Of a stretch of 64,000 bases of DNA, positions 41,954-51,371 are shown one piece after another. Below the pieces are notes generated by a model, which was given only the letters and a program-made list of their open reading frames with translations, was not told the DNA's origin and did not search any database. Origin of the DNA: Roseisalinus antarcticus (GTDB lineage: Bacteria > Pseudomonadota > Alphaproteobacteria > Rhodobacterales > Rhodobacteraceae); assembly GCF_900172355.1 (NCBI RefSeq), contig NZ_FWFZ01000001.1:480483-544482 (forward strand), read 5' to 3'. A program made the position numbers and the translations under genes. How positions within the stretch are numbered: the stretch's first letter is position 1; every line of letters starts with the position of its first letter.

Positions 41954-43234
41954 TCAGCGAAAGACCGACGGCAGCCACAGGGACAGCGCGGGGATGTAGG
42001 TGACAAGCAGCAGGGTCACGAAGGCCGCGCCGTAGAACGGCCAGATCGAGCGCACGGCGGTCCAGATCGGAATGCGCCCGACGGCGCAGCCCACGAAGAG
42101 CACCGCGCCGACCGGCGGCGTACAGAGGCCGATCCCGAGGTTCAGGATCAGGATCACGCCGAAATGCACCGGGTCCACGCCGAAGGCGGTGGCCACGGGC
42201 AGGAAGATCGGCGTGGTGATGACGATCAGTGGCGACATGTCCATGAAGGTGCCCAGGATCAGCAGCACCACGTTCAGCAGCAAAAGGATGACGATCGGAT
42301 TGTCCGACACGCCCTGCAGCAGCGACACCATCGACGCCGGCACCTTGGTGTAGGCCAGCAGCCAGCCGAAGGAGGCCGCGCAGCCGATCACCAGCAGCAC
42401 CATCGCAGTGGTACGCACGGCGGCGAAGGTCGCCTCGATGAAGTCGTGCCAGCTGAGGCTGCGGTAGACGAAGAAGGTCACCAACAGGGCGTAAACCACT
42501 GCGATATTGGAGGATTCCGAGGCGGTGAAGATCCCCGACCGGACCCCGCCGAAGATGATCGCCACCAGGATCAGACCCGGCGCGGCGGACACGAAGAGCG
42601 TGCCGATCATCCGGAAGCCCTGGAATTTCTGCGTCGGATAGCCCTTGCGCTTGGCAACCCACCAGGCGGTGATCATCAGCACCAGTGCCAGCAGAAAGCC
42701 TGGGATGATCCCGGCCGTGAAGAGATCGGCGATCGAGATGCGCCCGCCCGCGGCGATCGAATAGATGATCATGTTGTGCGAGGGCGGCAGCAGCAGCGCG
42801 ATGATCGAGCTTACGACCGTGATGTTTACCGCGTAATCAACATCATAGCCGCGTTCCTTCATCTGCGGCACCATCAGGCCGCCGACAGCACTCGCATCCG
42901 CCGCGGCCGATCCCGACACGCCGCCGAACATGACCGAGGACAACACGTTGACCTGCCCCAGCCCCCCCCGGAAATGGCCCACGAAGGCCCCGGCGAGCGC
43001 CACCAGTCGGCGGGCGATATCGCCGCGCACCATAAGGTCGCCGGCATAGATGAAGAACGGGATCGCCATCAGCGCGAAAACCGACACGCCGGAGTTCAGC
43101 CGCTGAAACACCACAACCGGCGGCAGGCCCAGATAGGCCACGGTGGCGAAGCTCGAGACCCCGAGGCAGAAGGCCACCGGCGTGCAGATCAGCAGCAGGA
43201 AAACGAAGGTGCCGAAGAGGACATAGAGTTCCAT
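41954..43234 (-). CDS. TRAP transporter large permease (DctM), uronate operon
   Basis: A 426-residue DctM subunit with about 12 hydrophobic segments. Family blocks: MAIPFFIYAGDLMVRGDIAR, SGSAAADASAVGGLMVPQM, and LCTPPVGAVLFVGCAVGRI. It is expected to import a hexuronate or unsaturated uronate given its operon. The start lies three bases after the DctQ stop. Confidence 0.93.
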   Translation of the reverse strand: MELYVLFGTFVFLLLICTPVAFCLGVSSFATVAYLGLPPVVVFQRLNSGVSVFALMAIPFFIYAGDLMVRGDIARRLVALAGAFVGHFRGGLGQVNVLSSVMFGGVSGSAAADASAVGGLMVPQMKERGYDVDYAVNITVVSSIIALLLPPSHNMIIYSIAAGGRISIADLFTAGIIPGFLLALVLMITAWWVAKRKGYPTQKFQGFRMIGTLFVSAAPGLILVAIIFGGVRSGIFTASESSNIAVVYALLVTFFVYRSLSWHDFIEATFAAVRTTAMVLLVIGCAASFGWLLAYTKVPASMVSLLQGVSDNPIVILLLLNVVLLILGTFMDMSPLIVITTPIFLPVATAFGVDPVHFGVILILNLGIGLCTPPVGAVLFVGCAVGRIPIWTAVRSIWPFYGAAFVTLLLVTYIPALSLWLPSVFR

Positions 43235-43237
43235 GGC

Positions 43238-43759
43238 TCACTCCTCGACCGGGGCGTCGCCGAACCGCGCGGTCGGCAGACCTGCGGCGCGGCGGGCGAC
43301 GCGCGCGATGGAGAAAAGGACGATGAGGCCGCCGCCCGCGACCAGCGGCACAAAGTCATAGGCCCCGGAAATTCCCAGGCTTGGCAGCATGTTGCCAGCC
43401 GTCTTTACAGCAAGCTGCCAGCCGAACCAGATCATCCCCGCGCCAAAGCCCGCCACCACCAGGTCCGATTTCGAATGAAGCACCTGCTTGGTCCCGTGCG
43501 GGACCACATAGAGCACCACGTCGAAGGAGAGGTGATAGCCCTCGCGGATGCCCACCGCCGCACCCAGAAAGATGAACCAGCCCATGATCATGACCGAGGC
43601 GGGCTCGGTCCAGACGATGCTGTCGTTGAGTACGTAGCGCCAGAACACCTGCGCCGCGATAAGCAGGGTCATCAGCACCAGGCCGATCCCGGCAAGCCAG
43701 AGCGCGGCACGCGCGACAAGGCCCGTGGCCATCGCAATGGATCTCATCGTGTCTTGCAC
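43238..43759 (-). CDS. TRAP transporter small permease (DctQ), uronate operon
   Basis: A 173-residue DctQ subunit with four hydrophobic segments and the typical QVFWRYVLNDSIVWTEPASV block. I chose the GTG at 43759, which follows an AGGGAG site. The ATG at 43747 has no ribosome site at useful distance. A GC-rich hairpin lies upstream, between it and the dctP gene. Confidence 0.9.
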   Translation of the reverse strand: MQDTMRSIAMATGLVARAALWLAGIGLVLMTLLIAAQVFWRYVLNDSIVWTEPASVMIMGWFIFLGAAVGIREGYHLSFDVVLYVVPHGTKQVLHSKSDLVVAGFGAGMIWFGWQLAVKTAGNMLPSLGISGAYDFVPLVAGGGLIVLFSIARVARRAAGLPTARFGDAPVEE

Positions 43760-43789
43760 GGGGAACGCTCCCTGGGATGAAGGATCAGG

Positions 43790-43813
43790 GCCCGGCCGAT
43801 CGCGCGGCCGGGC
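43790..43813 (-). other. Intercistronic hairpin between dctP and dctQ
   Basis: GCCCGGCC (43790-43797) and GGCCGGGC (43806-43813) form an 8-base GC stem just past the dctP stop. As with binding-protein genes of other importers, it may protect the dctP message or partly stop transcription so that more DctP than DctQM is made. Confidence 0.5.
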
Positions 43814-43823
43814 CGGGTCGGGC

Positions 43824-44798
43824 CTATTCGGTGGCCAGGATATCGAGCACCATCTGCTGCAGGACCGGCGAGGTGACGTATTTCTCGTAGACCGGGACCA
43901 TCGCCTCGATGAAGGGGGTCTTGTCGATGTCCGAGATCACCTCGACGCCGGCGACGCGGGCCTCGGATTCGGCCTCCCGTTCGGCCCAGAGCTCACGCAT
44001 GACAGGCACGGAATCCCGGGCGGCTTGGCGCACCAGCTCCTGGTCTTCCGGCGAGAGGGCGTCGAAGGTGGATTTCGCCATCACCAGCACTTCCGGCACG
44101 ATCAGGTGCTGGTCGAGGGTATAGTACTGCGCCACTTCGAAATGGCCCGAGCTGTCGTAGGACGGCCAGTTGTTCTCGGCCCCGTCGATCACCCCGGTCT
44201 GGATCGAGGAATAGACCTCGCCATAGGGCATCGGGGTGGCGTTGGCGCCGAGGGCGGCGACCATGTCCACGAACATGTCCGACTGCATCACGCGGAACTT
44301 CAGGCCCTCGAGATCCTCGATCGAGGTGATCGGCCGCTCGGAATTGTAGAAGCTGCGCGAGCCGCCGTCGTAGAACGCAAGGCCCACCAGGTCGTGGTCC
44401 GAGAAAGCGTCGAGGATTTGCTGGCCAACGGGGCCGTCCATGACGTTGTGCATATGCTCGGTCGAGCGGAAAATATACGGCAGCGACGGGATTTGCGTCT
44501 CTTCGATGATGTTGTTGAACGGCCCGAGCGAGACCCGGTTCATGTCGATCACGCCGAACTGGGTCTGCTCGATCGTGTCCTTTTCCTCGCCCAGCTGGGC
44601 CGAGTGGAACACCTCGATGCAGAGCCGCCCGTCCGACCGCTCTTCCAGCATGTCGCCCATGGCGTTCACGGCGGCCACGGTCGGATAGCCGTCGGGATGC
44701 GTGTCCGACGAGCGGAACGTGATCTCGCACGCCGTGGCCGCCGAGGCCATGGCGACGCTGGCCAGAAGCGCCGCACCGAGTGTCTTGATATAGGTCAT
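43824..44798 (-). CDS. TRAP transporter substrate-binding protein (DctP), uronate operon
   Basis: A 324-residue periplasmic TRAP binding protein. Signal peptide residues about 1-22 ([20 protein letters not shown]). Conserved DctP parts: [40 protein letters not shown], and LKFRVMQSD, whose Arg is the carboxylate-clamping residue of the family, then [11 protein letters not shown]. It is most like uronate-binding DctPs by context. ATG at 44798 with a GGGAGGA site; the frame to 44867 is discarded because it enters uxaC. Confidence 0.92.
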   Translation of the reverse strand: MTYIKTLGAALLASVAMASAATACEITFRSSDTHPDGYPTVAAVNAMGDMLEERSDGRLCIEVFHSAQLGEEKDTIEQTQFGVIDMNRVSLGPFNNIIEETQIPSLPYIFRSTEHMHNVMDGPVGQQILDAFSDHDLVGLAFYDGGSRSFYNSERPITSIEDLEGLKFRVMQSDMFVDMVAALGANATPMPYGEVYSSIQTGVIDGAENNWPSYDSSGHFEVAQYYTLDQHLIVPEVLVMAKSTFDALSPEDQELVRQAARDSVPVMRELWAEREAESEARVAGVEVISDIDKTPFIEAMVPVYEKYVTSPVLQQMVLDILATE

Positions 44799-44823
44799 GT
44801 CTTCCTCCCTTTCGGGTGGCTCG

Positions 44824-46230
44824 TCAGAGCCGGTAAGCTTGCTTGGCAAGCCGGTAGCTGAAGTCATGGGCGACCTCGGGTGCCTCGTCCCTGTCCAGCC
44901 GCCCCGTGGCGACCAGGGTGGCCAGGAACGCGCAGTCCACGCGCCGCGCCACGTCGTGGCGGGCGGGAATGGAACAGAATGCGCGGGTGTCGTCGTTGAA
45001 GCCGACGGTGTTGTAGAAACCGGCCGTCTCGGTCGCCATCTCGCGGAACCGCGTCATCCCCTCGAAACTGTCGTGGAACCACCAGGGCGGCCCGAGGCGC
45101 AGCGCGGGATAGACGCCGGCCAGGGGCGCCAGCTCGCGGGAATAGGAGGTCTCGTCCAGGGTGAAGACGATGATCGTCAGCTCCGCCCGCTCGCCCACCG
45201 CGTTCAGCAGCGGCGCGAGCGCCGCGACGTAATCGGTGCGGGTCGGGATGTCGTAGCCCTTGTCGCGGCCGAACCGGGCGAGGATCCCTGCCGAATGGTT
45301 GCGGGCCGACCCCGGATGGATCTGCAGCACCAGCCCGTCATCGAGGCTCATCCGCGCCATCTCGGTCAGCATGTGGCCGCGGACGGCGTCGGCCTCGTCG
45401 GCCGTGCAGCGACCCTGCAACGCCGTGTCGAAGAGCCGCGCCGCGACGTCCTGCGGCAAGTCCTCGGTCCGCGCCGTCGCGTGGCCGTGGTCCGACGAGG
45501 TCGCGCCGAAGCTCTTGAAGAAGGCGCGCCGGTTGCGGTGCGCGGCAAGATAGCCGGCCCAGGTGGTGGCGTCCTCGCCGGCCATCTCGCCCATGCGGGC
45601 GACGTTCTCGGCGAAACCGGCGAACTCCGGGTCGACGACGGCGTCGGGGCGATAGGCGGTCACCACCTTGCCGGCCCAGCCGCTCTCGCGGATCATTCGG
45701 TGCCACTTCAGGTCGTCGATGGCGCTTTCGGTTGTCGAGATCGCCTCGATGTTGAACCGCTCGAACAGGGCGCGGGGGCGGAAGGCCTCGGTCCTGAGCT
45801 GCGCGTCGATCCGGTCGTAGATCGCGTCGGCGGAGCCGGCCGAAAGCCGTTCGGTCACGCCGAAGACCGTCTGCAGGGCATGGTTCACCCACATCCGCGA
45901 GGGCGTGGCCCGGAACAGGTGGTAATTCTCTGCGAAGAGCCGCCAGATCCTGCGGCTGTCCCGCTCGGTCTCGCCCCCGTCCACCCGCGGCACGCCCAGC
46001 GCCTCCAGCGCGATCCCCTGCGAATGCAGCATCCGGAAGACGTAGTGGTCGGGCGTCACGAACAGGCTGGCCGGATCGGAAAAGGCCGCGTTCTCGGCGA
46101 ACCAACGCGGGTCGGTATGACCGTGGGGGCTGATGATCGGCAGGTCCCTGACGGCCTGGTAGAGCTCTCGCGCCAGGGACCGCACCGCGGGGTCCGTCGG
46201 AAACAGCCGGTCGTCGTCCAGCAAAGCCAT
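44824..46230 (-). CDS. uxaC: Glucuronate isomerase
   Basis: A 468-residue UxaC, converting D-glucuronate to D-fructuronate (and galacturonate to tagaturonate). It belongs to the amidohydrolase fold: [20 protein letters not shown] gives the first His pair; later [13 protein letters not shown] and [20 protein letters not shown] are family hallmarks. ATG at 46230 ([14 protein letters not shown]) with a GGGGGAC site; the frame to 46269 would extend into the operator region. It is the first gene of the nine-gene uronate operon. The two 14-base repeats at 46282-46329 lie just upstream. Confidence 0.95.
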   Translation of the reverse strand: MALLDDDRLFPTDPAVRSLARELYQAVRDLPIISPHGHTDPRWFAENAAFSDPASLFVTPDHYVFRMLHSQGIALEALGVPRVDGGETERDSRRIWRLFAENYHLFRATPSRMWVNHALQTVFGVTERLSAGSADAIYDRIDAQLRTEAFRPRALFERFNIEAISTTESAIDDLKWHRMIRESGWAGKVVTAYRPDAVVDPEFAGFAENVARMGEMAGEDATTWAGYLAAHRNRRAFFKSFGATSSDHGHATARTEDLPQDVAARLFDTALQGRCTADEADAVRGHMLTEMARMSLDDGLVLQIHPGSARNHSAGILARFGRDKGYDIPTRTDYVAALAPLLNAVGERAELTIIVFTLDETSYSRELAPLAGVYPALRLGPPWWFHDSFEGMTRFREMATETAGFYNTVGFNDDTRAFCSIPARHDVARRVDCAFLATLVATGRLDRDEAPEVAHDFSYRLAKQAYRL

Positions 46231-46281
46231 GGTGTCCCCCGATTCCGTCCCTTCGACGACACGCTCCACCGCGTCCTCTCG

Positions 46282-46329
46282 ACTAGTATCCTAGTCAGGC
46301 AATTCTGGAATGTAAACTAATATCCTAGT
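46282..46329. promoter_or_regulatory. Twin 14-base operators in the uxaC / gntR promoter
   Basis: ACTAGTATCCTAGT (46282-46295) and ACTAATATCCTAGT (46316-46329) differ at one position and begin 34 bases apart. Each has ACTA/TAGT symmetric ends. They lie in the 159-base gap between uxaC and the divergent GntR gene. Symmetry, duplication and place point to GntR-family operators controlling both directions, an inference from layout. Confidence 0.75.
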
Positions 46330-46389
46330 TGCAGATGCCGGGAAAAATGCTATCTTCGACGCAGAAGTATCCACACGGGACCGCCTGAC

Positions 46390-47115
46390 ATGAGCCAAGG
46401 AGTTGCAAGAGGGGACAGTCAGCTTGCCCTGCCCGTCCTGCGGCAGGCGCCCCAGCCAACGGTGGCCGACCAGGTCTTCGCCGCCCTGCAACAGCGCATC
46501 CTGACCCTGGCGTTGCCGCCCGGCACGAGGATCTCGGAAACCGAGGTGTCGCAAAAGATGGGCGTGTCCCGCCAGCCCGTGCGCGAGGCGTTCAAGCGGC
46601 TGGCCAAGCTTGGCTTTCTGGTGATCCGCCCGCAGAGCAGCACGACCGTCAGCCTGATTTCGGAAGACGCGGTGCTGCGGGCGCAATTCATCCGCACGGC
46701 GCTGGAGGTCAAGACCTGCCGCACCGCCTGCGAGACCCGCACCGACGCGGGCCTCGCCCGGCTGGGCGACCTGATGGAGCAGCAGAAGGCCGCGATCGAG
46801 GCCAATGATCCCGAAGTCTTCCACGCGCTCGACGACGCGTTTCACATCGAGATCTGCCGGATTGCCGGGGTCGCCTACGTCTGGGACCTGATCCAGGAGA
46901 GCAAGGCCCACATGGACCGGATTCGGATGCTGACCCTGAATACCTCTTCCCAGAAGATGGCCTACGGCGAGCATATCGCCATACGGGATGCCATCGCGGC
47001 CGGCGACGCGGACGCGGCCGAAGCGGCGATCACCGCGCATCTGGCGCGGATCACGATCCGGATCGAGGAGGTGAAGGCCCAGGACCACAGCTTCTTCCAG
47101 GACACCCGCGAATGA
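46390..47115 (+). CDS. GntR/FadR-family regulator of uronate genes
   Basis: A 241-residue GntR regulator of the FCD (FadR C-terminal) group. HTH residues about 25-90 (VADQVFAALQQRILTLALPP, ETEVSQKMGVSRQPVREAFK); the FCD domain has metal/effector ligands around FHALDDAFHIEICRIAGV. It is divergent from uxaC and overlaps the kdgK start by four bases. It is therefore the probable uronate-responsive repressor of both operons, like UxuR/ExuR/KdgR-type regulators. Confidence 0.9.
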   Translation: MSQGVARGDSQLALPVLRQAPQPTVADQVFAALQQRILTLALPPGTRISETEVSQKMGVSRQPVREAFKRLAKLGFLVIRPQSSTTVSLISEDAVLRAQFIRTALEVKTCRTACETRTDAGLARLGDLMEQQKAAIEANDPEVFHALDDAFHIEICRIAGVAYVWDLIQESKAHMDRIRMLTLNTSSQKMAYGEHIAIRDAIAAGDADAAEAAITAHLARITIRIEEVKAQDHSFFQDTRE

Positions 47116-48011
47116 CACGCATCGCCGCGATAGGCGAGTGCATGATCGAGATGGCGCCGACCGGCCCCGCCGGGCTCTACCGGATGGGGTTCGCCGGGGA
47201 TACGCTGAACACCGCGTGGTATCTGCGGCAGCTTCTGCCCGCCGCCGACCGGATCGACTACGTGACCGCCGTGGGGCGGGATGCCGCGTCGGACCAGATG
47301 CTGGACTTCCTGCGGGGCGCAGACCTCGGCGTGGATCACATCGCGCGGTCCTCGGACCGGACAGTCGGGCTCTACATGATCCAGCTTCAGGACGGCGAGC
47401 GCAGCTTCAGCTATTGGCGCGGCCAGAGCGCGGCCCGCACGCTTGCCGATGACCCCGCGGCGCTGACGGAGGCCCTGTCGGGCGCGGACCTCGCGGTCTT
47501 TTCCGGCATCACCCTTGCGATCCTGCCGCCCGCGGGCCGCGAGGCGCTGCTTGAGGCGTTGGCCGAGCTTCGCGGCCGCGGCGGCACGATCGTCTTCGAC
47601 CCGAACCTGCGCCCCCGGCTCTGGGCCTCGCCGTCGGAGATGACCGGGGCGATCACCCGGGCCGCGGCCGTAAGCGACATCGCCCTGCCCTCGCACGAAG
47701 ACGAAGCGGCCTGGTTCGGCGATGCGGACCCCGAGGCGACGGCCGCCCGCTATGCCGGCTCGGGCGTCGGATGCGTCATTGTCAAGAACGGCCCCGGGCC
47801 GGTGCTGGCCCGGGTCGCGGGGGTGCAGACCTGGCACGAGACCCAAGCGGTCGAGACCGTCGTCGACACCACCGCCGCCGGGGACAGTTTCAACGCCGGA
47901 TACCTGGCCGCGCAGCTGCAGGGCCGGTCGATCGACGAGGCGGTGGCGGCCGCGGCCGGGCTCGCGGGGCGGGTGATCCGATCCCACGGCGCCCTTGTGC
48001 CGATCGCCTGA
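47112..48011 (+). CDS. kdgK: 2-keto-3-deoxygluconate kinase
   Basis: A 299-residue PfkB-family sugar kinase, which phosphorylates 2-keto-3-deoxygluconate to KDPG. N-terminal GECMIEMAPTGPAGLYRMGF and AGDTLNTAWYLRQLLP are KdgK-like; the catalytic Asp and anion hole are in VVDTTAAGDSFNAGYLAA. It starts within the GntR stop (ATGA). All branches of the adjacent operon deliver its substrate. A KDPG aldolase is not in the window. Confidence 0.93.
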   Translation: MTRIAAIGECMIEMAPTGPAGLYRMGFAGDTLNTAWYLRQLLPAADRIDYVTAVGRDAASDQMLDFLRGADLGVDHIARSSDRTVGLYMIQLQDGERSFSYWRGQSAARTLADDPAALTEALSGADLAVFSGITLAILPPAGREALLEALAELRGRGGTIVFDPNLRPRLWASPSEMTGAITRAAAVSDIALPSHEDEAAWFGDADPEATAARYAGSGVGCVIVKNGPGPVLARVAGVQTWHETQAVETVVDTTAAGDSFNAGYLAAQLQGRSIDEAVAAAAGLAGRVIRSHGALVPIA

Positions 48012-48289
48012 ACCGCCATGCATCCTGGGCCCGCCGGATGCCCGCCGTCAGCCCGCACCGGGCACACAGGCGCCGCCGGGCCGCGACACGGGACGCGCTC
48101 CGGCGCGATGCACGACGGACCTGAACATCGCCCCTTGTGGATTGATCTCGCTCAACGCGGCGGCGCGAAAGCTGTGCAAACTGATGGCGATCCGGCAATC
48201 CTCGATGGAGGTCCGATGCTCGCCGCCCCCGGCTGCCCCGCAATCGCCGCCCTGTCCCGCCGGACGGGCCCGAAGTCCCGTGGCCCGGC

Positions 48290-49006
48290 ATGACGGCGAG
48301 GCGCGACACGGTCTTTCGGACCCGCGACGTCGGCAAGGTCTACGAGACCGGCGGCGGCCAGGTGCATGCGCTCTCGGGCGTGAATCTGGACCTTTACGCC
48401 GGTGAATTCGCAGTGCTGCTCGGCCCCTCGGGCAGCGGCAAGTCCACCCTGCTGAACATCCTCGGCGGGCTCGATCGCGCCACCAGCGGCCGGGTCTGGT
48501 TCCGCGAGACCGAGCTCACCGGCATGAACGACCGCGGCCTGACCCGCTATCGCCGCGACCACGTGGGCTTCGTGTTTCAGTTCTACAACCTCGTGCCCAG
48601 TCTGACCGCCCGCGAGAACGTCCAGCTGGTGACTGATGTCGCCCGCGACCCGATGCCCCCCGACGAGGCGCTGGCGCTGGTGGGTCTCGGCCCCCGCGCG
48701 GACCATTTCCCGTCCGAGATGTCGGGCGGCGAGCAGCAGCGCGTCGCCATCGCCCGCGCGATCGCCAAGCGCCCCGAGATCCTGCTCTGCGACGAGCCCA
48801 CGGGCGCCCTCGACAGCCAGACCGGGATCCAGGTGCTGGAGGCCCTGCGCGAGATCAACGACCGGTTCGGCACGACCACGGTCGTGATCACCCACAACGC
48901 CGAGATCCGGAAGATGGCGCACCGGGTCATCCGCTTTCAGGACGGGTCGATCGGCGAGGTCACCGAAAACGCGACCCGCATCGCCCCCTCCGAGATCGCG
49001 TGGTGA
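48290..49006 (+). CDS. MacB/LolD-type ABC exporter ATPase
   Basis: A 238-residue ATPase of the LolD/MacB group: Walker [19 protein letters not shown], the [20 protein letters not shown] block typical of this group, signature [15 protein letters not shown], Walker [13 protein letters not shown], switch His in VVITHNAEI. Its TGA overlaps or touches the start of the FtsX-like permease. With the permease and adaptor it forms a tripartite-like exporter of unknown cargo. The 278 bases upstream hold no gene. Confidence 0.92.
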   Translation: MTARRDTVFRTRDVGKVYETGGGQVHALSGVNLDLYAGEFAVLLGPSGSGKSTLLNILGGLDRATSGRVWFRETELTGMNDRGLTRYRRDHVGFVFQFYNLVPSLTARENVQLVTDVARDPMPPDEALALVGLGPRADHFPSEMSGGEQQRVAIARAIAKRPEILLCDEPTGALDSQTGIQVLEALREINDRFGTTTVVITHNAEIRKMAHRVIRFQDGSIGEVTENATRIAPSEIAW

Positions 49007-49011
49007 GGGGG

Positions 49012-51369
49012 ATGCCGGCCATCGACCGCAAGCTGCTGCGCGACTTTCGCAGGCTCTGGGCGCAGGCGCTGGCGATCGCGCTGGTGCTGGCCTGCGGCGT
49101 GGCGATCCTGCTGACGGCCTTCGGCATGTACCGCGCACTGGACGACACCCGCAGCGCCTATTACGAGCGCAACCGCTTCGGCGACGTCTTTGCCTCGGCC
49201 CGCCGCGCCCCCGAAAGCCTGCTGCGCGAGATCGGCGACATCCCCGGCGTGCTGGCGGTCGAGGCGCGGGTGACCGGCGACGCGATCCTCGACATGCCGG
49301 GCCGGGCCGAGACCGCCGTCGGCCGCATCCTGTCCCTGCCAGAGGCCCGGGCGCCCCGGCTCAACATCCCGATCCTGCGGGCCGGCCGGCTTCCCGAAAG
49401 CCCGTCGGAAGTGGCGGTGAACCAGACCTTCGCGCTGGCCAACGGCTTTCAGCCCGGCGACGTAATCGAGGCCAACCTCGGGGGCCGCAAGCGCCCGCTG
49501 ACGATCACCGGCACCGTGCTGTCGCCCGAGTTCATCTATACCATCGGCCCCGGCGCGCTGATGCCCGACAACAGGACCTTCGGCATCCTGTGGATGCGGC
49601 GCGATGCCGTGGCCGCGGCCTTCGACATGGGCGGGGCGTTCAACGACGTCTCGCTGTCGCTCGATGCCCGCACCCCGCCCGGGCCAGTGATCGAGGCACT
49701 GGACGACCTGCTGGACCCCTACGGCGGCCTTGGCGCGTTCGGGCGCGACAAGCAGCTCTCCAACAGCTTCGTGGATGCCGAGATCACGCAGTTGCGCAGC
49801 ATGGCGATGATCCTGCCGCCGGTCTTCTTCGGCATCTCGGCCTTCCTGGTGGCCATGGTCATGGGCCGGATCGTCGCGCTGGAGCGCAGCCAGATCGGCC
49901 TGCTCAAGGCCCTGGGCTATTCCAACGCCGAAATCTGCCTGCATTATCTTATGCTTGCCGGTCTGATCGCGGTGCTGGGCATCGGCATCGGCTGGACCGC
50001 CGGCACCTGGATGGCGCGGGTCATGGCGCAGCTCTATGCCCAGTTCTTCGACTTTCCGTTCCTGATCTTCCGGGTGGAGCTCTGGGTCTATGCGGTCTCG
50101 GCGGCGGTGGCCCTGCTGACCGCGACGCTGGGTGCGCTGCGCAGTGCGCTACGCGCGGCCCTGCTGCCGCCCGCCATCGCGATGCAGCCCCCTGCCCCGC
50201 CCCGGTTCCGCCAGACGTTGCTGGACCGCGCCATGGCCGCGGCCCGCCTGTCCCAGCCCACGGTGATGATCCTGCGCAGCGTCACCCGCTGGCCGGGCCG
50301 CAGCGCACTGACCTCGCTCGGGGTGGCGCTGGCGGTGGCCGCCGTGATGACCTCGACCTTCATGTCGGACGCGCTGGACCGGGTGATCGACGCAGCCTTC
50401 TTCCAGTCCAACCGGCAGGACGCGATGCTGATCTTCTCCCACGACCTGCCGCTGTCCGCGCTCGAGGATGTCGCCCGCCTGCCCGGGGTCCGGCAGGTGG
50501 AGGGGCAACAATACCACTCGGCCATCCTGCGCAACGCGCAATACGAAAAACGCGTCCCGATCGAGGCCCGTTTGCCCGGCGCCGACCTCAGCCGCGTCCT
50601 GTCGCGGCAGGGCGCCCCGCTGGACGCGCCACCCGGCGGCATCCTGCTGGCCGAACGTCTGGCCGCGCAACTGCACCTTGCCCCGGGCGACACGGTCGAA
50701 GTCGCGTTCCTCAGCGGCGACCGGGGCACCTACCGGATGCACGTCTCGGGCGTCGTTCAGCAGTATTTCGGGCTCGGCGCCTATACGGACCTGGCCTATC
50801 TCAACGGCCTGTTCCGCCAGTCGCCGCGGATCTCGGTGGCCAATGTCACGCTGGACGGCACCGAGATCGACGCGCTTCACGCCGCGATCGCGGCGATCCC
50901 GAATCTCACCGGGACCGTGATGATGTCCAGCACCCGCCGGTCGTTCCGGGAAACGATCCAGCAGAATGTCGTCGTGATGACCGGCGTCTACATGATGATC
51001 GCGGTGCTGATCACGGTTGGCGTCGCCTACAACGGCGCCCGCGTCCAGCTGTCCGAGCGCGCCCGCGAACTGGCCAGCCTGCGGATCCTGGGCTTTTCCA
51101 GGGCGCAGGTCTCCTACGTGCTGGTGGGCGAGACAATGCTGCTGGCCCTGCTCGCGCAGCCCCTGGGCTGGGCGCTGGGCCGGCTGTTCACCGAGGCCAT
51201 GGTGCGCGGATTTTCCAGCGATCTCTATGCGTTGCCGCTGGTTCTTAACACGGCCGCCTATACGCGGGCCAGCCTCGTGGTGCTGGCCGCGGCGCTGGGG
51301 TCGGTGCTGCTGGTGCGGCGCAGGCTCGACCGGCTCGACCTGGTGGCCGTCATGAAAACGAGGGAGTGA
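49012..51369 (+). CDS. FtsX/MacB-like ABC permease
   Basis: A 785-residue inner-membrane permease with a first transmembrane helix near residues 15-36, two periplasmic parts, and two FtsX-type transmembrane blocks (about 265-395 and 660-785, with KALGYSNAEICLHYLMLAGL and LRILGFSRAQVSYVLVGETM). This duplicated form is known for lipoprotein/peptide-type mechanotransmission exporters. I prefer the ATG at 49012 (MPAIDRKLLRDFRRLW), after GTGAGGGGG; GTG codons at 49000 and 49003 are alternatives. The adaptor gene starts in its last codons. Confidence 0.88.
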   Translation: MPAIDRKLLRDFRRLWAQALAIALVLACGVAILLTAFGMYRALDDTRSAYYERNRFGDVFASARRAPESLLREIGDIPGVLAVEARVTGDAILDMPGRAETAVGRILSLPEARAPRLNIPILRAGRLPESPSEVAVNQTFALANGFQPGDVIEANLGGRKRPLTITGTVLSPEFIYTIGPGALMPDNRTFGILWMRRDAVAAAFDMGGAFNDVSLSLDARTPPGPVIEALDDLLDPYGGLGAFGRDKQLSNSFVDAEITQLRSMAMILPPVFFGISAFLVAMVMGRIVALERSQIGLLKALGYSNAEICLHYLMLAGLIAVLGIGIGWTAGTWMARVMAQLYAQFFDFPFLIFRVELWVYAVSAAVALLTATLGALRSALRAALLPPAIAMQPPAPPRFRQTLLDRAMAAARLSQPTVMILRSVTRWPGRSALTSLGVALAVAAVMTSTFMSDALDRVIDAAFFQSNRQDAMLIFSHDLPLSALEDVARLPGVRQVEGQQYHSAILRNAQYEKRVPIEARLPGADLSRVLSRQGAPLDAPPGGILLAERLAAQLHLAPGDTVEVAFLSGDRGTYRMHVSGVVQQYFGLGAYTDLAYLNGLFRQSPRISVANVTLDGTEIDALHAAIAAIPNLTGTVMMSSTRRSFRETIQQNVVVMTGVYMMIAVLITVGVAYNGARVQLSERARELASLRILGFSRAQVSYVLVGETMLLALLAQPLGWALGRLFTEAMVRGFSSDLYALPLVLNTAAYTRASLVVLAAALGSVLLVRRRLDRLDLVAVMKTRE

Positions 51370-51371
51370 CC

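Noticed and set aside
40898..43780. 960-codon open frame on the plus strand
   Set aside because: It is antisense to kduI, kdgF, dctM and dctQ, has an Arg/His/Gln-rich composition without any domain, and arises from the codon bias of the real genes.
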